64,000 nucleotides of DNA from positions 13,015-77,014 of the forward strand of contig JAYTCQ010000174.1 in the NCBI GenBank assembly GCA_043736395.1. Reading direction: 5' to 3'. The notes beneath the pieces are model-generated. The model was given only the letters and a program-made list of their open reading frames with translations, had not been told where the DNA came from and did no database searches. Below, piece after piece: positions 10,601-19,600 of the stretch; positions within the stretch are counted from its first letter, which is position 1; every line of letters begins with the position of its first letter. Source of the stretch: JAFDVL01 sp043736395 (GTDB lineage Bacteria > Acidobacteriota > Blastocatellia > RBC074). The translations under genes were made by a program, and so were the position numbers.

Positions 10601-12779
10601 CTGAAAAGTTACTAAGGTCAGCTAACGGCAAATCAGCCTGTAAAAATGGGGTAATGCGCTGACTGGCTTGCCCATTTTCAGAAACAAAACTTGTTCGTAA
10701 GATTTCGTGACGATCAACTACGGCTTGCAAGGCTTGCTGCAACGCAGAGACTTCAAGTTTTCCCTTGAGCCGAATGATTTTGCTTAAATTATACGTGGCC
10801 GTGGCCGGCTCTAATTGATCCAGAAACCAGAGGCGCTGTTGTGAAAATGAGAGCGGAATTCCGACCTGCTTATTTGTCCGCAACAAGGCCGGGACAAAAA
10901 CTTTAGAGTTACTTTTTTGAAATTGCGTGATCGCTTCAGCCAAGTCTGCAACTGTTGGAGAATTGAAAATCGTACTTAACGGCAGTTGTATTTTAAAGTC
11001 AGTCCGCAACCTTGAAATTACCTGACCTGCCAATAGTGAATGTCCTCCGATGGCAAAAAAATTATCTCGTCTGCCCACCCGTTCGCGACCTAAAACTTTA
11101 GCCCAGATTGCTGCAATAATTTCTTCTATCGGCGTCTTCGGAGCAAGATAACTATCTTGAATTTGAAGAGAATTGGCATCTGGTGCTGGCAGCGCTTTGC
11201 GATCAATTTTCCCGTTCGGAGTCAGAGGCAAACCATCAATCTTCACAAAAGCGGCGGGAACCATGTAATCCGGCAATTCGCGTACGATCAGTTCGCGGAG
11301 TTCTTGAAACACTGCCTTTTGGGTTTCAGGTTTTGGGTTTCGGGTGACGATGTAGGCGACCAGCTGCTTGCGTCCAGGAACGTCTTCACAAGCAATGACA
11401 GAGCATTCGCGAACACTCGGATGCCTCATGAGAAATGCTTCGATTTCTCCCAGCTCGACGCGGAAGCCGCGAATTTTTACTTGAAAATCCTGTCGCCCTA
11501 AACACTCCAATTCACCATTCGGCAACCAACGCGCGTAATCGCCGGTAGGGACGCTCGAGTAATGAGTGATGAGTGATGAGTGATGAGTATCAATACCACG
11601 AAACTCAAAATTCGAAATTTGAAATTGTTTTCCGTGAAGATAGCCGCGCCCAACGCCTGCGCCACAAACGTAAATTTCTCCGGCTTCCCCTTTTGGTACA
11701 GGTTGCTGATTTTCGTCGAGTAGAAAAATTTGTGTATTGGCGATGGGGCGTCCGATGGGTATGACTTTTATTTCTCCACTCAGCTCAGAAGATTTGATGC
11801 GATGCATCGCCACAATCCCGCTGGTTTCGGTTTGCCCCATCATGTGAACGTGCGTCGCGGGATGCTTGAATTCATTGATCCAGGTGCTTGGAATATCTGA
11901 CAGCAAAGGTTCACTGGCAGATAAAATTAACCGCAGATCATTCGCTAATAATTCCTCTCGTTGCGTTTCGGCAAGCTCTAATAAAGCATTTGTACAATGC
12001 CGCTGGAACGAAGGCACCGCATCGAAAACTGTGACGTGATATTTTTTGATTAGGGCGAAAAGCGGAAGCGGATCCATCCGCTGTTCTTCATCCGCAATAA
12101 CGACAGTGGCTCCGTGCGCCAGCGGGAAAAGCAAATGACGACGCGACGACGAAAATCCAATTGAAGCCAGGTGCAAATAACAATCCTGCGGCGTGAGCTG
12201 TAATTCGTTTTGCAGCGCTGTCACATAATGCGTGAGATTGCGCTGCGTCAACATGGTGCCTTTGGGCTTGCCTGTCGAACCAGAGGTATAAATCAGATAA
12301 GACAAATTTTCAGCATTGAGTTGAGCCTGAAGATTTTCTGCGCTGTGTTTTGAAATTTCAGACCAGTCCGTATCAAGCGAAACAAACTGAGAATCCGCAT
12401 TTAAAAACTGAGGCAGCAAGCGCGATTCAGTGACGACGATTGGAGCCGCAGTGTCCGCCAGCATAAATGCGATGCGATCTGTCGGGTACGCCGGATCAAT
12501 CGGCACAAACGCCGATCCTGATTTAAGAATTCCAAGAATGCCAACCGCCATGTCTACGGATCGCCCGACACAGATCGGAATCATCACTTCCGGCCCTGCG
12601 CCAAGTGATCCTAAATAATGTGCCAATTGATTGGCTCGCTGATTTAGTTCGTTGTAGGTTAGTTGTTGCTGATTGCACACGACGGCAACCTGTCGCGGCA
12701 GGAGGGCGACTTTCTGCTCAAAGAGTTCGTACCAGCAAGACTCTAGTTTATGCGTTGTGTTTATTTCTTTGGGTTCCAT
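7602..12779 (-). CDS. NRPS A: adenylation-PCP-condensation-adenylation-PCP
   Basis: Two-module nonribosomal peptide synthetase, 1725 aa. A1: residues about 15-540 (A3 YTSGSTGKPKG 164-174, A10 NGKIDRK 522-528). PCP1: 545-620 (GGHSL 578-582, Ser581). C: 640-1080 (HHIISDG 773-779, intact). A2: 1095-1600 (A4 FDVFTGDF, Asp1291). PCP2 with GGHSLLA, then a short acidic tail. A1 is odd: the A4 motif reads FSSSRRHLL, so the Asp that binds the substrate amino group is replaced by Ser, and A5 reads MGQTETS as in acyl-CoA ligases; a starter acid without an alpha-amine is likely. A2 keeps the Asp; by hand its pocket is D-V-G-E-V-V-S-I-D, nearest to basic (ornithine-type) codes, low confidence. Both A domains carry repeat-derived insertions before core A7. 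No epimerase, methyltransferase or TE. The start is 105 bp after the upstream stop. Confidence 0.95.
8328..8396. repeat. dispersed repeat cluster inside NRPS A, A2 domain
   Basis: Tandem units of the GTGATGGGTGATG type (8332-8356) directly followed by ACACCTGACCCCTAACACC-type units (8362-8395). In the coding frame of the minus strand they become the peptide VLGVRGQVSSNSSPITHHSS, an insertion between adenylation cores A6 and A7. Confidence 0.75.
11317..11346. repeat. short repeat inside NRPS A, A1 C-terminal subdomain
   Basis: GGGTTTCAGG TTTTGGGTTT CGGG, an imperfect direct repeat of GGGTTTC. It is read on the minus strand as TRNPKPETQKA, just after the A8-side strand VAYIV. It resembles the GGTTTC/GGTGTC units found in the other NRPS insertions. 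Confidence 0.5.
11553..11627. repeat. dispersed repeat cluster inside NRPS A, A1 domain
   Basis: Four to five tandem copies of GAGTGAT (11557-11589) followed by an AAATTCGAAATTT-type AT-rich unit (11601-11627). Read on the minus strand they encode QISNFEF and HHSSLITHYSS, replacing the usual NRPELT segment and lengthening the loop before core A7 (PTGD). Confidence 0.75.
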
Positions 12780-12826
12780 TCATTGCTGCTCAAATATTTC
12801 TCACGGCTCAGATAAGAAATGACTAA

Positions 12827-12853
12827 TCAACTGGAAATTTCAAATTTGATTTA
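12827..12853. repeat. short AT-rich palindromic unit upstream of NRPS A
   Basis: GGAAATTTCAAATTTGATTT in the 105-bp gap between the phosphoesterase gene and NRPS A. It resembles the AT-rich unit at 11601-11627 inside NRPS A. Confidence 0.35.
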
Positions 12854-12884
12854 GGTAACTCCTGTCTGAACAAAATCTCGAAAA

Positions 12885-14864
12885 CTAATTAGTGCCTGTT
12901 CTAAACCTCCAATGCGGGCTAATCGAAGTGCCGATGCCATCGCTCACCGTGACATACCATTCGTATTCAGTATTTGGTCGTAAGCCTGACCAATTCACCG
13001 TCGCGGTCGCTCCAGAAATGGCATTCGGATTCGATTTGATAACTGTAAAGCCACTGTCTTGCAGGTTGGAATTTAAAGTGAATTGGCTGATCGCCGTCTG
13101 ATCAAAAATGTTTTGCGTCGGAGAATATGTTTGGACGCGAATTTGATTACTTGCTGGAGATAGCTCCATAATTCTAAGCCATCCGTCACCACCATTTTGT
13201 AAATTTTGGAAATCAGAAAGTAGCGTGTAAACGGTATTTCCATTGAAAACATCCTGCCTGCGAGCTTCGCCTGGAACGTGTCCTGTCAGCATTAAAAACA
13301 AATTGGAATTTGATTTTAATGCGTCATACGTCGCTCGCCCTTGCGTCGAAAATGAAGCATTCAAATTGAGTAAATTGTGACTGACAATAATGGCGTGGCG
13401 GGTGCTGTAGGTCTTCAGCAAATTATTTGCCCAGCTTAAAATTGCGGTATCCGGGGTTTCGTCAAACTCCAGATAAATCGTGATGAAATCCATTCCGCCC
13501 GCTGAAAATAACTGGTACTGATTATCCAGATTGCCGCCATAACGGCCGCCATAATAATTGCGTTTGTAAAACCGCGAAGTCCCGAAATACTGATTGAAAA
13601 GTTTGGTCGAAGCTCCGACTGGATTTCCTTCCGGCGACTGATCATGATTTCCAACAGCTACGCCAAAAGGAAGGCCATCAAGCAAACTGGTCGTGACAGG
13701 ATTTTCCAATAATTTCATTGCTCCATCCACATTCAACCATTCGCTGACGCTGTCTCCGTGCTCAACACAATCGCCCAGATGAGCCACATATCCGATGTTG
13801 CGCGCCGTTCGCTGATTCACAATCCATTGTGTTTGCGCAGTGAACATCGCACTCGTTCCGCTAAATAAATTACTGGAATAATATTGTGTATCCGGCAACG
13901 CAATGAGCGAAAAAGTCGCTCCTGTCGTTCCGGCAATTTTCCCGTAATACGTCACAATCAAGTTGTCATTTTCAGGATCAGAAACTGATACACTTAAGTT
14001 CGGATTCGTTGGGACATTAATTGAATTATTCGACGGAGCATTGAGCGTTGCGATCACAGGATTTTGATTGCCCACAAAATTTATTCCGCTTGTCCACAGC
14101 CAATTGGAACCGCGCAAAGTGCCGTTAAGATTGCGTCCGCTTGAATCCGCAATCCTCGTTCCGCTTCCATCATTTAATGCCCAACGCGCAATCAATCCAG
14201 TCGTGACGGAAAGTTGTTGACGCATTCCATCAATAATTTGTGAGACGGGACGCGCATAATTCCACAGACGAACTTCATCCAGTGTACCGGCAAAAAATCC
14301 TTCAGCGACTCCGGTTGAATTCAGAGCCGAAGCCAACGCGGTGTGCTGAATGCTATCGTTCCTGGCCGATAGCCCAACATTGATTTCAGCCTCCAAATTT
14401 CCATTGAGGTAAAGCCGAAAGATTTGGCCGTTGTATGAAACTGCGGCGTGGTACCACGTGTTATAACGCACCGGCGTGACTCCGCGCAGGGGATGATTTC
14501 CGCCCAATGGTTTATCTTCAAAATCCGCAGCCAGCACACCAGTAGAGTTATCAATGCCCAAAAAATAATTCATATCCACAGTGCTGCCGTCATCTTCGCC
14601 GCGTCCTTTGGTTACCAGAGGAATCGCACTCAAGCCACCATTACCAGTAAAAGTCGGTTGACCGATTCCAGTGCGACGAAACCATGTTTCTACCGTGAAG
14701 GACGAAAATCCCAGCTGGCTTGGAGTCCCGAAAGTAACGTAATCCCCTGACCCACTGAATGAAAGCGCATCCGTTCTTTGAAATGGTGGTTTCGCAGAAA
14801 AAATATTTAGTGTAAAACCACAGATCAAAACGAACGCAAAATTCCATCGTAGTTTTTGTTTCAT
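12885..14864 (-). CDS. secreted LamG / calcineurin-like phosphoesterase protein
   Basis: Exported multidomain protein of about 659 aa. Signal peptide (KQKLRWNFAFVLICGFTLNIFSA), then a LamG/concanavalin-like sandwich (residues about 36-250; SFTVETWFRRTG, FAGTLDEVRLWNYARP). A fibronectin/Ig-like half-domain follows, then a calcineurin-like phosphoesterase domain (about 315-540) with metal motifs ALPDTQYY, HLGDCVEHG, GNHD, SHN and TGHVPGE. The C-terminus completes a sugar-binding-like beta domain (ATVNWSGLRPNTEYEWYVTVSD). Start taken at ATG 14864; the TTG at 14873 is an alternative. Twelve bp after the stop of the lipoprotein gene, so co-transcribed. Substrate unknown; its place between NRPS genes suggests an extracellular role connected with the product, which is inference. 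Confidence 0.87.
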   Translation of the reverse strand: MKQKLRWNFAFVLICGFTLNIFSAKPPFQRTDALSFSGSGDYVTFGTPSQLGFSSFTVETWFRRTGIGQPTFTGNGGLSAIPLVTKGRGEDDGSTVDMNYFLGIDNSTGVLAADFEDKPLGGNHPLRGVTPVRYNTWYHAAVSYNGQIFRLYLNGNLEAEINVGLSARNDSIQHTALASALNSTGVAEGFFAGTLDEVRLWNYARPVSQIIDGMRQQLSVTTGLIARWALNDGSGTRIADSSGRNLNGTLRGSNWLWTSGINFVGNQNPVIATLNAPSNNSINVPTNPNLSVSVSDPENDNLIVTYYGKIAGTTGATFSLIALPDTQYYSSNLFSGTSAMFTAQTQWIVNQRTARNIGYVAHLGDCVEHGDSVSEWLNVDGAMKLLENPVTTSLLDGLPFGVAVGNHDQSPEGNPVGASTKLFNQYFGTSRFYKRNYYGGRYGGNLDNQYQLFSAGGMDFITIYLEFDETPDTAILSWANNLLKTYSTRHAIIVSHNLLNLNASFSTQGRATYDALKSNSNLFLMLTGHVPGEARRQDVFNGNTVYTLLSDFQNLQNGGDGWLRIMELSPASNQIRVQTYSPTQNIFDQTAISQFTLNSNLQDSGFTVIKSNPNAISGATATVNWSGLRPNTEYEWYVTVSDGIGTSISPHWRFRTGTN

Positions 14865-14876
14865 ACAATTCAATTC

Positions 14877-15785
14877 TTACGCCTGCGGTTCCTTATCAAG
14901 CCTGAGCAAATAACCGGTTTTACGTTTCAAATCTGTTTGAATTGAAACATAAATACCGTCCTGATCATCCATTGTGATCCCGCAAATATTGCTTAATTTT
15001 CCGCCCAGCACAGCTATCGTTTTGACGCCTTCTTCAGGTGTATAGCGCATCAGTTTTCCGTGGCTGCTATCAGTGATGTACAGCACATGATTGGCATACC
15101 AAATCGTTTCCGGGGAAAATCCCTCACGGTTTTCGATCAACCGTTGCAGCTTCATTTCAGGCGTCAGGACATACACAATCTGGTCTTCGTTGTCGGCGAT
15201 ATAAAGATTGCCTTTTTCATCAAAGACCATACTTTCCGGCTTCGTGATTCCATATCCCGGTCCCAGAAAAACGGTTACTTCTCCGGTGCGGCTCACGCTA
15301 AAAACCTGATGCCGGACGCCGTCGCCAACGAGGATCGCACCTGAAGGAGACAACGCGATTCCTTCCGTTGAAACCAATCCTTTTTCCCTGCCCGCCAGCA
15401 GAAAAGCTTTCCCATTTTTATCCACCTCCCAGACACCACCCGCATCGTCATCCGTGAAAAAAATATTGCCTTCCGCGTCCATCACTAAATCTTCAGGAGA
15501 TTGAATTCCGAGTGTCGTATCGCATAACGTTTTGACATCTTTCGCATCGTGCCAGATTCGTAATGCGCCGCCTGCCTCATCCGCCATGATTAGCTTCCCC
15601 TGTCGCCACAAAATTCCATCGGCGACTTCAAAGCCGTCGTGATTCGTTGCAATCACCGTCGCGCGATAATCAGGGTCAGTCAGCATCACCATTCCCTTTT
15701 GATCAAGCCCGCAGGAATTCATCAAAAAGACACAAAGAAAAATTGCTGCCAGCTTTGAGATTTTATTAATGTGAGGAATTGTCAT
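14877..15785 (-). CDS. NHL/SMP-30-type beta-propeller lipoprotein
   Basis: Lipoprotein signal peptide with lipobox LMNSC (Cys25), then repeated propeller blades: WRQGKLIMADEAGG, EDLVMDAEGNIFFTDDDAGG, GIALSPSGAILVGDG, PESMVFDEKGNLYIADNEDQ, NHVLYITDSSHGKL. This pattern is shared by NHL-repeat and SMP-30/gluconolactonase-like proteins. Many are sugar-lactone hydrolases, but the propeller alone does not prove activity. It would sit on the periplasmic face of a membrane. Its ATG overlaps the PAP2 stop (ATGA, 15782-15785), so translation is coupled. Confidence 0.85.
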   Translation of the reverse strand: MTIPHINKISKLAAIFLCVFLMNSCGLDQKGMVMLTDPDYRATVIATNHDGFEVADGILWRQGKLIMADEAGGALRIWHDAKDVKTLCDTTLGIQSPEDLVMDAEGNIFFTDDDAGGVWEVDKNGKAFLLAGREKGLVSTEGIALSPSGAILVGDGVRHQVFSVSRTGEVTVFLGPGYGITKPESMVFDEKGNLYIADNEDQIVYVLTPEMKLQRLIENREGFSPETIWYANHVLYITDSSHGKLMRYTPEEGVKTIAVLGGKLSNICGITMDDQDGIYVSIQTDLKRKTGYLLRLDKEPQA

Positions 15786-16609
15786 AACTGGCCTTTGATA
15801 ATGTGCTTCCCGATCGCCATTCCTGCTTTGAGCAATGGTCGAAGATTTTGCAGTGTGTTCGCCACTTCAAAAATAGTGATAAAAATTAACGCGCTGGATA
15901 ACCCCTGATGCTGTAAAGTCCATTTGGTAATGGGATCAAGCAACTTCCGAAATCCTTTTCCGACGATCAACTGAATCAGCAGCAGGATGATAATTCCGAT
16001 GCCGCCGCCGACTATGACATCCAACGGAGAATGCTGACCGGTGATGACACGGCTGCCCATAATCACAAAGACTGTCCACGCGATGGCGATGCTTCCAATT
16101 CGTCGTGAAGCCAGCCAGATTCCAACCGCCAACGTTAAATAAAAGCCGGCGTGATCGCTTGGAAATGATCCAAGATCATTCTGAAAAACTTCACCTTTTT
16201 GCAGCGCCTGAAAACCTTTCTGACTCTCATCGTCCAACGGCACACGAAAAGCTAATTTCTGGCTTTCGACTAACTGATCGCCTTCCAGATGAAACGCCTT
16301 CTGCGATTGAATGAATGGACGCGGCAGAAAAACTGTTTTGGAAATGGTCTTCGTCGTAGCGATAACAAAAACCGCCGCGAGCAAGGTCAACAAAAGAATT
16401 TTTCGCTGGCGGACAATTTCTGCTTCTTCACCCCGCCCAAACCAGACAGCAACAAAACATCCACCCACGATGGCAGCCTTGACCAACTGATTTTCAAGCG
16501 GCAACGTCAATAAAGTATCAAGCACCCAGGAATGCCCGACGACACTATTGAGAAGTTCATACAAGTAATCGCTGGCAGATGTCAGAGTGGTGAGGAGTAC
16601 ATTATTCAC
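15782..16609 (-). CDS. PAP2-family membrane phosphatase
   Basis: Integral membrane phosphatase of the type 2 phosphatidic-acid phosphatase family. The three signature motifs are present: KTVFLPRP (C1), SFPSDHAG (C2) and SRVITGQHSPLDV (C3). About six hydrophobic segments. In a polysaccharide locus such enzymes commonly dephosphorylate undecaprenyl pyrophosphate to recycle the lipid carrier. The start is set at GTG 16609: GGAGAAG lies 8 nt upstream and the start overlaps the NRPS B stop by 8 bp. An ATG at 16654 would overlap NRPS B by 53 bp and has no such site. Confidence 0.87.
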   Translation of the reverse strand: MNNVLLTTLTSASDYLYELLNSVVGHSWVLDTLLTLPLENQLVKAAIVGGCFVAVWFGRGEEAEIVRQRKILLLTLLAAVFVIATTKTISKTVFLPRPFIQSQKAFHLEGDQLVESQKLAFRVPLDDESQKGFQALQKGEVFQNDLGSFPSDHAGFYLTLAVGIWLASRRIGSIAIAWTVFVIMGSRVITGQHSPLDVIVGGGIGIIILLLIQLIVGKGFRKLLDPITKWTLQHQGLSSALIFITIFEVANTLQNLRPLLKAGMAIGKHIIKGQL

Positions 16610-19600
16610 AATTTTCTTCTCCTGTTTTTTCAAGCTTTGCTTTGGCCAGAGCAAGGGTTAGTTGTCGCGCCAATTCCTGCACGTGCGGTTCTTTGATGAT
16701 TGTTTGGTGATCGCCTGGCAGGCGGATAATTTCAACGCCACCCGCTGCGAGCGCCTGCCATCCCGTAATATTTTCGGCGACGCTGACTTCTTCTTCCGCG
16801 CAGAAAAATGTCACTTTTCCGGCATACACTTGCGGGACATATTTTTTAACGGCGAGGTAATTTATCTCTTCAATTTTCCGTAAAATTTCAGCTAGTGGCT
16901 GATTAGAATTTTGGGTAATTTTTTCCGTCAACTGCCACCAAATATTTTTCAGCTTTCGGGTTTTAAATTGCGCTTTGCTCAAAATGTAATGGGCTTTACC
17001 GTGCAGATTAAGCGATGCCAGATTACGGCAATGCTGTTTGATGCGAAGGCGTAAAAATTTCTTTTGATACTCTTTGGCTTCCGCTTCTGAAAATAATTTC
17101 AACCAGCCCAGCGGATATGTATCAAGCATCGCCAACAATGCAACTCGCTCTCCCTGATCGTGAAGTTGTCGCGCCATCTCAAAAGCAACTGACCCGCCAA
17201 ACGAACGTCCACCTAAATAATAAGGGCCGTACGGTTGCAGTTGACGTATTTCAGAAATGTAATGCGCAGCCATTTCTGCGATATTGGTCAGCGGCGCAGT
17301 TTGTCCGTCGAGGCCTACTGCCTGCAATCCATAAAATGGATGCTCGGAATCGAAGTGCTGAACGATGCTGTTATATTCCAGCACGTTTCCGCCCACTGCA
17401 TGCACACAGAAAAATGGAGCCGCCGTTCCGCTTGGACGCAGCGGTACTAACGAATTCCACGAAGGCTCCCAGCCTTGTTCACGTAACATTTCAGCCAACT
17501 GCTCAATCGTTGGAGATTGAAATAAAACAGCGAGTGGTAATTGCTTGCCAAAGGCCTGTTGAATCGCACTGAAAAGTCGAACCGCAATTAATGAATGCCC
17601 ACCCAGCTCAAAGAAATTATCGCGGACGCCAATCGGATGAATTCCCAAAACTTCTTGCCAGATATTGATGAGGCGCACTTCCAGTTCGTCTTTTGCCGCG
17701 ACTAATTCCTGTTTAGTTTCAGTCAACAATTGATCCGCTTTGGGCAATTTTTTGCGATCAACTTTTCCATTCGGCGTCAGTGGAAATTGCTCCAGGTGAA
17801 CCCATGCGGAAGGAACCATGTATTCCGGCAATCGCTGCTTTAAAAATTCGCGCAGATCACTCACCAACAAAGGCTCAACGGCGACATAGTAAGCAATTAA
17901 TTTTTTATCGTTTTTATTCGTGTCTACCTGTAAGACAACTTCCTGAATAGACGGATGTGCAAGCAATGCATTTTCGATTTCTCCCAGCTCAATGCGAAAG
18001 CCGCGCAATTTAATCTGATGATCTTTTCGACCAATGAATTCAATGGTTCCGTCAGGAAGATAGCGCGCAATATCTCCGGTTTTATAAAAGCGCGTGGCAG
18101 GTGTGAGGTGTCGGGTTTCAGCAAACCTAACACCTGACACCCGAAACCTGTCACCTGTTAATTCCGGTTGATTCAGATATTCACGCGCCAGACCATCACC
18201 GCCGATATAAATTTCGCCATGAACTCCCATAGGAACCGGATTCATATAACGATCCAAAATATGAATCGTAGTTCTGGAGATCGGGCGTCCGAGAGGAATT
18301 GATCCTTCACCTACATTTTCGATGAGATGCCACGTCGCAAACGTAGTGCTTTCGGTGGGGCCATAACCATTTACCAAACGCTCCGGCGATCCATTTTTGA
18401 GCACCTCGCGACAACAGCCTGGGTCGCAGGCGTCGCCACCGATAATCAATGTTTTCAGGGTTGCAAAAGCGGTGGGAACTTCACGCGACAACAGATTAAA
18501 AAGCGCCGTTGTCAGGAACATGACCGTAATTTTTTGTTCTCGTAATTGCGCGGCAAATTCGTGTGGTGACAGCGCAATGTCTTTGTTGATAAGCACCAGC
18601 CTGCCGCCGTTCAATAGCGCGCCCCACAGTTCAAAAGTTGCGGCATCAAATGAAATATTCGAGACCTGCGCCATCGCATCTGAACTGTCCAGATGAACGT
18701 AATTTGTATTGATAACCAAACGACTGACGCCACGATGAACAATCGCTGAGCCTTTCGGCTGTCCCGTTGAACCCGAGGTATAAATCACGTACGCCAAATC
18801 TTCAGATTTATTCAGATTCGTGAGATTTTTATCATTTTGCTCAGGGAATATACCTTTTTCATCCAGACAAATTATTTGAGCAGTTGTTTCAGGCAATCGT
18901 GACCGCAATGATAACTGTGTCAAAATCACCGGCGCGTTTGCATCGTTAAGCATGAACTCTAAACGCACTTGCGGATAAGCCGGATCAAGCGGCAAATAGG
19001 CTCCACCCGCTTTTAGAATTCCCAACACACCAATCACCATTTCTACACTGCGATCTGTGAAAAGTCCGACTAACGTATCTGGTTTTATTCCTGTTTCGCG
19101 CAGAGCGTGCGCTACGTGATTTGCGCGGCGATTCAGTTCGCGGTAGCTGACATTTACTTCACCTGAAACAATGGCAACGGCATCAGGCGTGCGATCCACC
19201 TGTGCTTCAAATAATTGATGCAGACACAAATCTTTTGGGTAATCAGTGGCGGTGTCATTCCACTCAACCAAAATTTGCTGAAGCTCTGCCGCACTCAAAA
19301 AAGGCAGCTCGGACAAACGTTGTTGAGGATCGGTGACGATTCCTTCGAGCAGGTTTTGATAGTGCTGCAGCAATCGCTGCATCGTTGCTTCATCAAACAA
19401 ATCGGTGCTGTATTCAATGGTCGTCTGCAATCCATCAGCGGTTTCGCTGACCGATAAAAACAAATCGAACTTTGAGGTCACCGCACTAATTTTATAAGGG
19501 CGAAGTTGCAAGCCCGGAATTTTCACCGATGAGGTTGTCTCAGGCTGTAACGCAAAAGCCGTTTGAAAAATCGGGTTATGACTGAGGCTTCGTTCGGGGC

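Noticed and set aside
17117..17572. 151-codon plus-strand reading frame inside NRPS B
   Set aside because: Antisense to intact PCP and thioesterase motifs.
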